Below are positions 18,359 to 27,452 of a DNA stretch of 64,000 bases, in pieces. The stretch is from Klebsiella quasivariicola (GTDB taxonomy: Bacteria; Pseudomonadota; Gammaproteobacteria; Enterobacterales; Enterobacteriaceae). Both the position numbers and the translations under genes were made by a program. The DNA lies in the NCBI RefSeq assembly GCF_002269255.1, contig NZ_CP022823.1, positions 4,588,001 through 4,652,000 on the forward strand, given 5' to 3'. How positions within the stretch are numbered: the first letter of the stretch is position 1; every line of letters begins with the position of its first letter. The notes beneath the pieces are model-generated. The model ran no database searches. It saw only the letters and a list, made by a program, of their open reading frames with translations, and had not been told where the DNA came from.

Positions 18359-19826
18359 GGCGCTCTTCCTCCGTTTTTTGCGGAATCAGTTTGATTTCAG
18401 CCAGGTGACGGGCAATTTTTCCGATGTTTCCGGCGCCCTGCACCAACACTAAATCGTTACCGGTCAGTACCGACGCCAGCATCTCCGCCGCCTGAGCCGG
18501 ATCGGATACCAGGATTGGGTCCACTTTTCCACGGCCGCGAATGGTGCGACACAGGGAACGGCTGTCGGCGCCAGGGATCGGCGCTTCGCCCGCCGGATAG
18601 ACGTCCAGCATCAGCAGGGCATCGACCTGAGTCAGCACGTTGGCAAAATCGTCATACAGATCGCGTGTACGGGTGTAACGGTGCGGCTGGAAAACCATCA
18701 CCAGATTTTTATCCGGCCAACCAGCACGTGCCGCTTTAATCGTGGCGTCCACTTCCGTCGGGTGATGACCGTAATCGTCGATCAGCATCGCGCTACCGCT
18801 CTTGCCGTTGACTTCCGCCAGCGGATATTCGCCAAGGAAGTCGAAGCGGCGGCCGGTGCCCTGGAAACTTTCCAGCGCGCGCAGGATCGCCTGGTCATCA
18901 ATCCCCTCTTCCGTCGCCACGGCAACCGCAGCCGCCGCGTTCAATGCGTTATGGCGTCCCGGGGCATTGAGCGTGACCTGCAGGATCTCTTTATCCTGAC
19001 GCACCAGGCGAAAATGGCCTTGAGCCCCAAGCTGACGGTAGTCCTCGACGCGAACGTCGGCGTCGTCGCTAAAACCGTAGGTCGTGATCTGCCGGCCGAC
19101 GCGCGGCAGCAGTTCACGAATAACCGGGTCGTCCACGCACATCACCGCACGTCCGTAGAACGGCAGGTTGTGCAGAAAATTAATAAAGGTCTGCTTCAGA
19201 TTCTCAAAGTCACCATGGTAAGTATCCATATGGTCGGCTTCGATGTTGGTCACAATCGCGACCATCGGCTGCAGATGCAGGAACGACGCGTCGCTTTCAT
19301 CGGCTTCCGCAATCAGGTAACGGCTGTGGCCGAGACGCGCATGGACGCCCGCCGCTTTGACCAACCCACCGTTGACGAAGGTTGGGTCAAGCCCGGCTTC
19401 GGCGTAAATACTCGACACCATCGCGGTGGTGGTGGTTTTGCCATGCGTTCCGGCAATCGCAATCCCGTGGCGGAAGCGCATCAGCTCCGCCAGCATTTCC
19501 GCACGGCGGATCACCGGGATGCGCGCCTCGTGCGCGGCAACGATTTCCGGGTTATCCGCGGAGATCGCGCTGGAGACGACAACAACGCTGGCATCGCGCA
19601 CGTTTTCCGGGCGATGGTTGAAATAAATGGTGGCGCCAAGCTGCGACAGCTGCTGGGTCACCGGATTCGGCGCCAGGTCGGAGCCGCTTATCTGATAACC
19701 TTCATTCGCCAACACTTCGGCAATACCGCCCATACCGGCACCACCGATGCCGACAAAGTGAATGTGCCGGACGCGACGCATCTCGGGCACTATGGAACGC
19801 AGTTTTGCCAAATCTTGTGTATTCAT
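18351..19826 (-). CDS. murC: UDP-N-acetylmuramate--L-alanine ligase
   Basis: MurC adds L-Ala to UDP-MurNAc. The 491-residue Mur ligase has an N-terminal Rossmann domain (HFVGIGGAGMGGIAEVL), the ATP loop GTHGKTTTTAM around residue 120, central EADESD and a C-terminal domain with DDYGHHPTEVDAT and FQPHRYTR. It lies 47 bp after murG and overlaps ddlB. Confidence 0.98.
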   Translation of the reverse strand: MNTQDLAKLRSIVPEMRRVRHIHFVGIGGAGMGGIAEVLANEGYQISGSDLAPNPVTQQLSQLGATIYFNHRPENVRDASVVVVSSAISADNPEIVAAHEARIPVIRRAEMLAELMRFRHGIAIAGTHGKTTTTAMVSSIYAEAGLDPTFVNGGLVKAAGVHARLGHSRYLIAEADESDASFLHLQPMVAIVTNIEADHMDTYHGDFENLKQTFINFLHNLPFYGRAVMCVDDPVIRELLPRVGRQITTYGFSDDADVRVEDYRQLGAQGHFRLVRQDKEILQVTLNAPGRHNALNAAAAVAVATEEGIDDQAILRALESFQGTGRRFDFLGEYPLAEVNGKSGSAMLIDDYGHHPTEVDATIKAARAGWPDKNLVMVFQPHRYTRTRDLYDDFANVLTQVDALLMLDVYPAGEAPIPGADSRSLCRTIRGRGKVDPILVSDPAQAAEMLASVLTGNDLVLVQGAGNIGKIARHLAEIKLIPQKTEEERHG

Positions 19827-19873
19827 TCTTTACGCCATCAACTTCTTTATTCGGGCGGTGAAACTCACCGCAA

Positions 19874-20944
19874 TTAGCGCGCCAAAGCTACGGCGCTGAC
19901 CTCTTCTGCTACTCGCTCGGTGGCGTCCGGAATAGAAGCGCCACGCGCCCGTTCCGCCATATTCACCAGCGTTTCCCGATCCCAGCTCGCCAGGGTAGAA
20001 GCCACCGCCTCTGCCGTGAACTCGGGCTGTTCGAGAATTTTCGCCGCGCCGGCTTTCTCCAGCGGCAGCGCATTCCAGTACTGCTGGCGATCCTTATGCT
20101 GGAACGGCACAAACAGCGCCGGTAATCCGGCGGCAGCGATTTCGCTAACCGTCAGCGCACCGGAACGGCAAACCACGACATCGGCCCAGGCATAGGCTGC
20201 CGCCATATCATCAATAAATTCCGTCACTTTATGCTGCGGTTGTCCCGCAGCGGCATAAGCCTGCTGCACGGTTTGCTGACCGCCTTTGCCGCTCTGATGC
20301 CAGATGGTTACCGCATCGCCGAGCTTGGCCGCCACCTGCGGCATGGTCTGGTTCAGGACGCGCGCGCCCTGAGAGCCACCCACCACCAGCACGCGAATCG
20401 GCCCCTGACGCCCAACCAGACGCTGACCCGGCAGCGGCAGAGCCAGAACGTCGGTACGTACCGGGTTCCCAACGACGTCCGCATGTGGGAAAGCGCCAGG
20501 AAACGCCTGCATCACTTTCTTCGCAATCTTCGCCAGCCACTTGTTAGTCAGGCCGGCAATACCGTTTTGTTCATGGAGGACCACCGGGATCCCCAGCGAC
20601 CACGCCGCCAGACCGCCAGGCCCGGAAACATAGCCGCCCATGCCCAGCACCACGTCCGGCTGGAAACGCTTCATGATCGCCCGAGCCTGACGCCAGGCGT
20701 TGAAGATTCGTACTGGCGCTAACAGCTGCGCTTTGATCCCTTTGCCACGCAGGCCGGAGATACGGATAAAATCAATCTCGATGCCGTGTTTCGGCACTAA
20801 ATCCGCTTCCATACGATCGGCGGTACCCAGCCAGCGAACCTGCCAGCCCTGGTCCATTAAATGGTGCGCGACCGCTAGTCCCGGGAACACATGCCCACCG
20901 GTACCACCCGCCATCACCATCAACCGCTTTTCCTGACCGCTCAT
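19874..20944 (-). CDS. murG: UDP-GlcNAc:undecaprenyl-PP-MurNAc-pentapeptide GlcNAc transferase
   Basis: MurG converts lipid I to lipid II on the inner face of the membrane. The 356-residue GT28 protein has the glycine-rich N-terminal loop (MAGGTGGHVFPGLAVAH), the second G-loop GGSQGARVLNQ and the UDP-GlcNAc site with RSGALTVSEIAAAGLPA. The ATG overlaps the ftsW stop by 4 bp. Confidence 0.98.
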   Translation of the reverse strand: MSGQEKRLMVMAGGTGGHVFPGLAVAHHLMDQGWQVRWLGTADRMEADLVPKHGIEIDFIRISGLRGKGIKAQLLAPVRIFNAWRQARAIMKRFQPDVVLGMGGYVSGPGGLAAWSLGIPVVLHEQNGIAGLTNKWLAKIAKKVMQAFPGAFPHADVVGNPVRTDVLALPLPGQRLVGRQGPIRVLVVGGSQGARVLNQTMPQVAAKLGDAVTIWHQSGKGGQQTVQQAYAAAGQPQHKVTEFIDDMAAAYAWADVVVCRSGALTVSEIAAAGLPALFVPFQHKDRQQYWNALPLEKAGAAKILEQPEFTAEAVASTLASWDRETLVNMAERARGASIPDATERVAEEVSAVALAR

Positions 20945-22215
20945 CGAACACCCCGTGTAAACGCCTGGGCTTTTTCCAGACGCGTTTCATAATCAATTCG
21001 CAACAACAACATGATTGCCGTCGACATAATCAGCAGACTAGAGCCACCATAACTGATCAGCGGCAGCGTCAGACCTTTGGTCGGCAGCATCCCCGCCGCC
21101 GCCCCGACGTTAACTAACGCCTGGAAGCTGAACCAGATGCCAATCGCGCAGGCAAGAAAACCGGAAAAGCGATGATCGATCTCCAGCGCTTTACGGCCAA
21201 TCGACATGGCGCGGAAAGCGACGAAGAATACCATTAAAAGCGCCAGTACCACACCGATATAACCGAGTTCTTCGCCGATAATGGCGAAGATGAAGTCAGT
21301 GTGCGCTTCCGGTAAATACTCCAGTTTTTGCACCGAGTTGCCGAGGCCCTGCCCCCACATCTCGCCGCGGCCGAAGGCCATCAGCGACTGAGTCAGCTGA
21401 TAGCCGCTGCCGAACGGGTCTTCCCACGGGTTCCAGAAGGAGGTGACGCGGCGAATACGGTAGGGTTCGGCGAGGATCAGCAGCACCACCGCCGAGATAC
21501 CCATGCCGATAATGGCGATGAATTGCCACAGCTTCGCGCCGGCGAGAAACAGCATCGCCAGCGTGGTGACGAACAGCACCACCACCGTACCGAGGTCAGG
21601 CTGCGCCAGCAGCAGGATCGCCAGCACGAAAATCACGCCCATCGGTTTTAAGAAGCCGCGCAGGTTGTTACGCACTTCATCGGCTTTACGCACCAGATAG
21701 TTGGCGATGTAGCAGAACAGCGACAGCTTGGTGAACTCCGCCGGCTGAATACGCAGCGGGCCAAGGGCTATCCAGCGCGACGCACCGTTAACCGAACTCC
21801 CCACCACCAGTACGATCAGCAACATTACAATCGAGGCGATAAGCATCGCGGTGCTGTGGCGCTGCCAGAATTCCATCGGCAGACGGAGCGTAATCATCGC
21901 CAGCGCGAAGGCCAGCACAATGTACAGGCCATCACGCTTAGCAAACAGGAACGGATCGTTCGCCAGACGCTGTCCAACCGGCATCGAGGCCGAGGTCACC
22001 ATGATAAAGCCGATCGCTGCCAGGCCAAAGGTCAGCCACAGCAGCATCCGGTCATACATCACCAGACTGTCGTTATCTTTCGGGCGCGAGCCCATCACCC
22101 AGCCTTTCAGCGCGGCGAACAGCCAGGCGAAGATAAACATCCCCGGCAGTCGCGGCAGTCTCAACCGAGGCAGGCTCAGTTGCGGCATTCTCAGGCGTGG
22201 GAGAGAAAAACGCAT
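20941..22215 (-). CDS. ftsW: Septal peptidoglycan polymerase FtsW (SEDS family)
   Basis: FtsW is the lipid II polymerase that works with FtsI. The 424-residue protein has about ten membrane helices, the catalytic-loop region AEPYRIRRVTSFWNPWEDPF and the C-terminal SYGGSSLL motif. Start ATG 22215 overlaps the murD stop by one base; a TTG three bases upstream was rejected. The cytosolic N-terminus is about ten residues longer than in E. coli because a SLPRLR-type segment is present twice (MRFSLPRLRMPQ then LSLPRLRLPRLPG). Confidence 0.97.
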   Translation of the reverse strand: MRFSLPRLRMPQLSLPRLRLPRLPGMFIFAWLFAALKGWVMGSRPKDNDSLVMYDRMLLWLTFGLAAIGFIMVTSASMPVGQRLANDPFLFAKRDGLYIVLAFALAMITLRLPMEFWQRHSTAMLIASIVMLLIVLVVGSSVNGASRWIALGPLRIQPAEFTKLSLFCYIANYLVRKADEVRNNLRGFLKPMGVIFVLAILLLAQPDLGTVVVLFVTTLAMLFLAGAKLWQFIAIIGMGISAVVLLILAEPYRIRRVTSFWNPWEDPFGSGYQLTQSLMAFGRGEMWGQGLGNSVQKLEYLPEAHTDFIFAIIGEELGYIGVVLALLMVFFVAFRAMSIGRKALEIDHRFSGFLACAIGIWFSFQALVNVGAAAGMLPTKGLTLPLISYGGSSLLIMSTAIMLLLRIDYETRLEKAQAFTRGVR

Positions 22216-23531
22216 CAACCTAACTCCTTCGCCAGACGGGCAAAAATATCGCCCCGTTGTTCAAAGTTTTTAAACTGATCCAGACTCGCACAGGCCGGCG
22301 ACAGGAGAACCATATCGCCAGCTTTCACCAGAGTCGCAATCTGGCGCATCGCCTGTTCCATGGTCTCGGTTTGTACCGCCACCTCAGGACGCAGTTCGGC
22401 AAGCTCGGCGCCGTCGCGACCAAAGCAGTACAGGCGGATACGATCGCCGCCAAGATAGCGCTTCAGCGGGGTGAAATCAGCGGACTTGCCGTCGCCGCCC
22501 AGCAGAAGATACAACGTGCCATCAAGCTGCAGTCCGTTCAGCGCCGCCTCGGTACTACCGACGTTGGTTGCCTTGGAGTCGTTAATCCAGCGTACGCCGT
22601 TGTGATCCAGCACCAGCTGGAAACGATGTGCCAGACCGGTAAAAGTGGTCAATGCCTTCAGGCTACTGGCCCGCGGCAGACCCGCGGCATCCGCCAGCGC
22701 CAGCGCCGCCAGGGCGTTACTGTAATTATGCTGGCCGGTGAGAGGCATCTCTTTCACATTGAGGACTTTCTCACCTTTGACGCGCAGCCAGGTTTCGCCC
22801 TGCTGACGGTTAAGGTGGTAGTCACCAACATCCACACCAAAACTGATGCAGCGATCGTCCGCCCCGCGTACCGGCATGGTGAGCGCATCGTCTGCATTCA
22901 CCACGCAGGTCTGTGCATTCTCGTAAATCCGCAGCTTCGCCGCACGATACTGCTGCAGACCCAGCGGGTAGCGGTCCATATGGTCCTCAGTCACGTTGAG
23001 GATGGTTGCTGCCACCGCCCGCAGGCTGGAGGTGGTTTCCAGCTGAAAGCTGGAGAGTTCCAGGACGTAAAGCTCGCGATCGGTGTCCAGCAGCATCAGC
23101 GCCGGCAGGCCGATATTGCCGCCCACGCCGACGTTAACCCCGGCCGCTTTCGCCATCTCGCCCACCAGCGTAGTGACGGTGCTTTTACCGTTAGAACCGG
23201 TGATGGCGATAATCGGCGCCTGCGCTTCACGGCAGAACAGTTCGATATCGCCAACGATTTCTACACCTGCATCGGCCGCCGCGCTGAGCGAAGGATGGGC
23301 CAGCGCAATTCCCGGACTGGCGACAATCAGATCCGCCGCCAGCAGCCAGGTATCATTGAGTCCGCCGACATGGCACTCGACCGATTCGGGTAATTTATCC
23401 AGGCCCGGAGGCGCGACGCGGGTATCCATCACGCGCGGGATAACGCCGCGCGCCATGAAAAAGTCCACGCAAGACAGGCCGGTCATGCCCAGCCCAATAA
23501 TGACGACTTTTTTACCCTGATAATCTGCCAT
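22215..23531 (-). CDS. murD: UDP-N-acetylmuramoyl-L-alanine--D-glutamate ligase
   Basis: MurD adds D-Glu to UDP-MurNAc-L-Ala. The 438-residue protein has the N-terminal VVIGLGMTGLSCVDFF nucleotide fold, ATP loop GSNGKST (about residues 112-118), ELSSFQLE, and C-terminal NDSKATNVGST and SPACASLDQF. It sits 2 bp after mraY in the division cluster. Confidence 0.98.
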   Translation of the reverse strand: MADYQGKKVVIIGLGMTGLSCVDFFMARGVIPRVMDTRVAPPGLDKLPESVECHVGGLNDTWLLAADLIVASPGIALAHPSLSAAADAGVEIVGDIELFCREAQAPIIAITGSNGKSTVTTLVGEMAKAAGVNVGVGGNIGLPALMLLDTDRELYVLELSSFQLETTSSLRAVAATILNVTEDHMDRYPLGLQQYRAAKLRIYENAQTCVVNADDALTMPVRGADDRCISFGVDVGDYHLNRQQGETWLRVKGEKVLNVKEMPLTGQHNYSNALAALALADAAGLPRASSLKALTTFTGLAHRFQLVLDHNGVRWINDSKATNVGSTEAALNGLQLDGTLYLLLGGDGKSADFTPLKRYLGGDRIRLYCFGRDGAELAELRPEVAVQTETMEQAMRQIATLVKAGDMVLLSPACASLDQFKNFEQRGDIFARLAKELG

Positions 23532-23533
23532 GA

Positions 23534-24616
23534 TTAACGTACCTTCAGCGTCGCCAGGCCAATCAGCACCAGCATCAGCGAAATAATCCAGAAGCGCACG
23601 ATAACGCGCGGTTCCGGCCAGCCTTTCAGTTCATAGTGGTGGTGAATCGGCGCCATACGGAAGATGCGCTGGCCGCGCAGCTTGAATGAGCCGACCTGCA
23701 GGATCACCGACAGGGTTTCCACGACGAAAACGCCGCCCATGATCACCAGCAGGAACTCCTGACGCAGCAGCACGGCAATAATGCCCAGCGCGCCGCCGAG
23801 CGCCAGCGAACCGACGTCGCCCATAAAGACCTGCGCCGGATAGGTGTTAAACCACAGGAACCCCAGCCCCGCGCCGACAATCGCCGTACAAACGATCACC
23901 AGCTCGCCGGCATGGCGCAGATATGGAATGTGCAGATAGTTGGCGAAGTTCATGTTGCCGGTGGCCCATGCCACCAGCGCAAAGCCCGCGGCAACGAAAA
24001 CGGTCGGCATAATCGCCAGGCCGTCGAGGCCGTCGGTCAGGTTGACCGCATTGCCGGTACCGACGATAACGAAGTAAGCCAGCAGGATATAGAACAGGCC
24101 CAGCTGCGGCATCACGTCTTTAAAGAACGGCACCACCAGCTCGGTTGCTGGGGTGTCTTTCCCCGCCAGATACAGCGCGAAGGCCACGCCCAGGGCGATC
24201 ACCGACATCCAGAAATACTTCCAGCGGGCAATCAGGCCTTTGGTATCTTTGCGCACGACTTTACGGTAATCGTCAACAAAGCCGATGATCCCGTAGCCGA
24301 TTAATACCGTTAGTACGCACCAGACGTAGGGGTTGGACGGATAGGCCCACAGCAGAACGGACACGGTGATCGCGGTGAGGATCATGATCCCGCCCATGGT
24401 CGGCGTGCCGCGTTTGCTGAAGTGGGACTCAGGACCGTCGTTACGTACGACCTGACCAAAGGAGAGTTTTTGCAGACGGGCGATCATGCGCGGGCCCATC
24501 CACAACGAGATGAACAGCGCGGTCAGCAGGCTGACAATGGCGCGAAACGTCAGATAGGAAAAGACGTTAAAGCCGGAATAATATTTGACCAAATGTTCGG
24601 CCAGCCATACTAACAT
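23534..24616 (-). CDS. mraY: Phospho-MurNAc-pentapeptide translocase MraY
   Basis: MraY transfers phospho-MurNAc-pentapeptide to undecaprenyl phosphate, making lipid I. The 360-residue integral membrane protein has about ten helices and the family motifs GFVDDYRKV, NLTDGLDGLA and HHHYELKGWPE, which carry the catalytic Asp and His residues. It overlaps the end of murF by 7 bp. Confidence 0.98.
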   Translation of the reverse strand: MLVWLAEHLVKYYSGFNVFSYLTFRAIVSLLTALFISLWMGPRMIARLQKLSFGQVVRNDGPESHFSKRGTPTMGGIMILTAITVSVLLWAYPSNPYVWCVLTVLIGYGIIGFVDDYRKVVRKDTKGLIARWKYFWMSVIALGVAFALYLAGKDTPATELVVPFFKDVMPQLGLFYILLAYFVIVGTGNAVNLTDGLDGLAIMPTVFVAAGFALVAWATGNMNFANYLHIPYLRHAGELVIVCTAIVGAGLGFLWFNTYPAQVFMGDVGSLALGGALGIIAVLLRQEFLLVIMGGVFVVETLSVILQVGSFKLRGQRIFRMAPIHHHYELKGWPEPRVIVRFWIISLMLVLIGLATLKVR

Positions 24617-25968
24617 GTCCCAGTCTCCTGTAATGCGCGTACTACCTCTTCCATGGCGGCACTACGTGAACCCTTCACTAAAATGGTCATTATCTTATGC
24701 TCCGCCAGCAGCTCGCGCAGGCGAGCCACCACGGCGGCTTTATCGTTAAAATGTTCGCCCACGCCGCTGGCGCGGCTGATATCCGCACTCAAAGTGCCGA
24801 CGCTGAGGACACAATCCAGACCCGCGGCTTTCGCCGCTTCGCCGACTTCGCGATGACAGGCCGCGCTTTCCGCGCCAAGCTCCGCCATATCGCCGACGAC
24901 CATCGTCCGGAAGCCGGGCATCTCTGACAGCACCTGCACCGCTGCGGTCATCGAACCGACGTTAGCGTTATAGGAGTCATCCAGCAGCAGCTGGCTCTCA
25001 TTAAGCTGGATCGGAAACAGACGTCCCGGAACGGCCTGCAGCTGCGCCAGCCCGGCTTTTACCGCCGCCAGATCGGCGCCTACCGCCATCGCCAGCGAGG
25101 TCGCCGCCAGCGCGTTAGCGATGTTGTGACGACCCGGTAGCGGCAGCAGCACGTCAACGTTGCCGGTTGGCGTCTGCAGCGTAAACTCGGTGCCGCGGCT
25201 GGTGATCTGCACGTTGGTTGCCGTGAAATCGCTGTTGGCCGCGTTCGGCGAGAAGCGCCACACTTTGCGATCGCCAATCACCGCCTGCCAGTTCAGCCAG
25301 TCGTTATTGTCGGCATTGAGAATAGCGATGCCATTTTCCGGCAGACCGGTATAGATTTCGCCCTTGGCCTTCGCCACGCCTGCCAGCGAGCCGAAGCCTT
25401 CGAGGTGCGCGGCAGCAAGGTTGTTAACCAGCGCCGCTTCCGGATGCGTCAGACTGACGGTCCAGGCGATTTCGCCCTGGTGGTTGGCGCCAAGTTCAAT
25501 CACCGCGTACTGATGCTCTTTGGTCAGACGCAGCAGGGTCATCGGTACGCCGATATCGTTGTTCAGGTTGCCGGCGGTATACAGCGTGTTGCCGCACTGG
25601 CTGAGGATCGCCGCGGTCATCTCTTTGACCGAGGTTTTGCCCGACGAGCCGGTCAGGGCGACGACGCGGGTCGGTACCTGCTGACGCACCCAGGCGGCTA
25701 ACTCACCGAAAGCCTGCCGGGTATCTTTCACGATCACCTGAGGGAGATCGCAGGCCAATGGGCGGCTAACCAGCAGCGCGCCGGCGCCAGCGGCTTTCGC
25801 CTGTTCGGCAAAATCATGGGCATCGAAACGCTCGCCTTTCAGCGCCACAAACAGGCAGCCCGCCGTCACTTTACGGGTATCGGAGGTCACCTCGTCGATA
25901 GCGATATCGCTACCCTGCAGTTCGCCATGGGTGATAGCGGCGAGCTGGCTTAACGTAAAGCGAATCAT
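24610..25968 (-). CDS. murF: UDP-MurNAc-tripeptide--D-alanyl-D-alanine ligase
   Basis: MurF adds the D-Ala-D-Ala dipeptide made by Ddl. The 452-residue protein has ATP loop GSSGKTSVKEM near residue 107, the ELGANHQGEI motif and DDSYNANVGSMTAA in the C-terminal domain. Start ATG overlaps the murE stop by 4 bp. Confidence 0.98.
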   Translation of the reverse strand: MIRFTLSQLAAITHGELQGSDIAIDEVTSDTRKVTAGCLFVALKGERFDAHDFAEQAKAAGAGALLVSRPLACDLPQVIVKDTRQAFGELAAWVRQQVPTRVVALTGSSGKTSVKEMTAAILSQCGNTLYTAGNLNNDIGVPMTLLRLTKEHQYAVIELGANHQGEIAWTVSLTHPEAALVNNLAAAHLEGFGSLAGVAKAKGEIYTGLPENGIAILNADNNDWLNWQAVIGDRKVWRFSPNAANSDFTATNVQITSRGTEFTLQTPTGNVDVLLPLPGRHNIANALAATSLAMAVGADLAAVKAGLAQLQAVPGRLFPIQLNESQLLLDDSYNANVGSMTAAVQVLSEMPGFRTMVVGDMAELGAESAACHREVGEAAKAAGLDCVLSVGTLSADISRASGVGEHFNDKAAVVARLRELLAEHKIMTILVKGSRSAAMEEVVRALQETGTC

Positions 25969-27452
25969 GCTACCGCTCCCAGCAGACGCGCGACGGTCAC
26001 GCGGTCGGAATAATCCAGACGACGGTTACCGACGATCTGGTAATCTTCATGGCCTTTACCCGCTACCAGCACAACGTCGTTCGCTTTCGCCTGCATGACG
26101 GCATTAGTCACTGCTTCCGCGCGGCCTTCCATCACCTTCGCATGACCCGCATCGAGCATGCCGGCCAGAATATCGTTGATAATCGCCCGCGGCTCTTCGG
26201 TGCGCGGGTTATCATCGGTCACCACGACGATATCGGCGAACTCTTCCGCAATCGCCCCCATCAGCGGACGCTTGCCTTTATCACGGTCGCCGCCGCAGCC
26301 GAAAACGCACCACAGCTTGCCGCTGCAGTGCAGACGCGCAGCCTGCAGCGCTTTTTCCAGCGCATCAGGCGTATGGGCATAATCCACCACCACGGCCGGT
26401 TTACCCGGCGCACTGAACACTTCCATACGGCCGCACACCGGCTGTAAACGCGCGGCGGTTTTCAGCAGATCCGCCAGCGGATAGCCCAGCGCCAGCAGCG
26501 TGGCCAGCGCCAGCAGCAGGTTGCTGACGTTAAAGGCACCCATCAGACGGCTTTCGATTTCACCCTGACCCCAGCTGGAGTCAAACTGGATAGTGGCGCC
26601 GCTGTCGTGATAATTGACCGCGGTCGTCTTCAGCCAGCGGCCGTGGCAGTTCGGATTGATGTGATCTTCCATCGATACCGCCACCGCATCCGGTAACTTC
26701 GCCAGCCAGCGACGGCCGACTTCATCGTCCGCGTTGACGATAGCCTGGCCGCTATGGTGGGTGGAGTACAGCAGCCATTTCGCCGCTTCGTAGTGTTCCA
26801 TGTCGCCATGGTAGTCCAGGTGATCCCGGCTCAGGTTAGTAAACACCGAGGCGGCAAACTGCAGTGCCGCCACGCGGTGCTGCACCAGACCGTGGGATGA
26901 GACTTCCATCGCGCCGAAGGTAGCCCCTTGCTCGACCAGACTGGAGAGCACATGCTGAACGTCTACCGCAGAACCGGTGGTGTTTTCGGTCGGCACGACT
27001 TTATCCAGCAGGCCGTTGCCCACGGTCCCCATCACCGCGCTGGTTTCGCCCAGCAGCTTCGCCCACTGCGCCAGCAGTTGGGTGGTAGTGGTTTTCCCGT
27101 TGGTTCCGGTTACGCCAACCAGACGCAGCTGCTGCGACGGCTGATGATAAAAACGCCCGGCCAGGGCCGACAAACGTTCGTTAAGCTGGCTCAGGAAGAT
27201 AACCGGTACGCCGTGCATTTCACGGATTTCACCGTCTTCGGCCTCACCCTGTGCTTCAGCAATAATGGCAGCCACACCTTGCGCTATCGCCTGCGGGATA
27301 TAACGACGCCCGTCCGCCTGATGACCCTGTACCGCGATAAAGAGATCGCCGGAAGCAGCCACCCGGCTGTCCAGCGTCATCTCTCGCAGAATGCGCTCCG
27401 GTGCGTTTGGCACCCACGGAGCGAGTAGGTCGCGCAAATTACGATCTGCCAC
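25965..27452 (-). CDS. murE: UDP-MurNAc-L-Ala-D-Glu--meso-diaminopimelate ligase
   Basis: MurE adds meso-DAP. The 495-residue protein has ATP loop GTNGKTTTTQLL near residue 116, carbamylated-Lys region VSMEDHINPN and the DDNPRTEEP motif, the signature for meso-DAP rather than lysine specificity, which fits a Gram-negative cell wall. It overlaps ftsI by 14 bp. Confidence 0.98.
   Translation of the reverse strand: MADRNLRDLLAPWVPNAPERILREMTLDSRVAASGDLFIAVQGHQADGRRYIPQAIAQGVAAIIAEAQGEAEDGEIREMHGVPVIFLSQLNERLSALAGRFYHQPSQQLRLVGVTGTNGKTTTTQLLAQWAKLLGETSAVMGTVGNGLLDKVVPTENTTGSAVDVQHVLSSLVEQGATFGAMEVSSHGLVQHRVAALQFAASVFTNLSRDHLDYHGDMEHYEAAKWLLYSTHHSGQAIVNADDEVGRRWLAKLPDAVAVSMEDHINPNCHGRWLKTTAVNYHDSGATIQFDSSWGQGEIESRLMGAFNVSNLLLALATLLALGYPLADLLKTAARLQPVCGRMEVFSAPGKPAVVVDYAHTPDALEKALQAARLHCSGKLWCVFGCGGDRDKGKRPLMGAIAEEFADIVVVTDDNPRTEEPRAIINDILAGMLDAGHAKVMEGRAEAVTNAVMQAKANDVVLVAGKGHEDYQIVGNRRLDYSDRVTVARLLGAVA

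Noticed and set aside
18681..19877. 398-codon frame antisense to murC
   Set aside because: murC on the other strand has all Mur-ligase motifs; the antisense product shows no domain.
22257..23393. 378-codon frame antisense to murD
   Set aside because: Shadow of the conserved murD gene; composition (Gln/Arg/His-rich) is typical of antisense translation.
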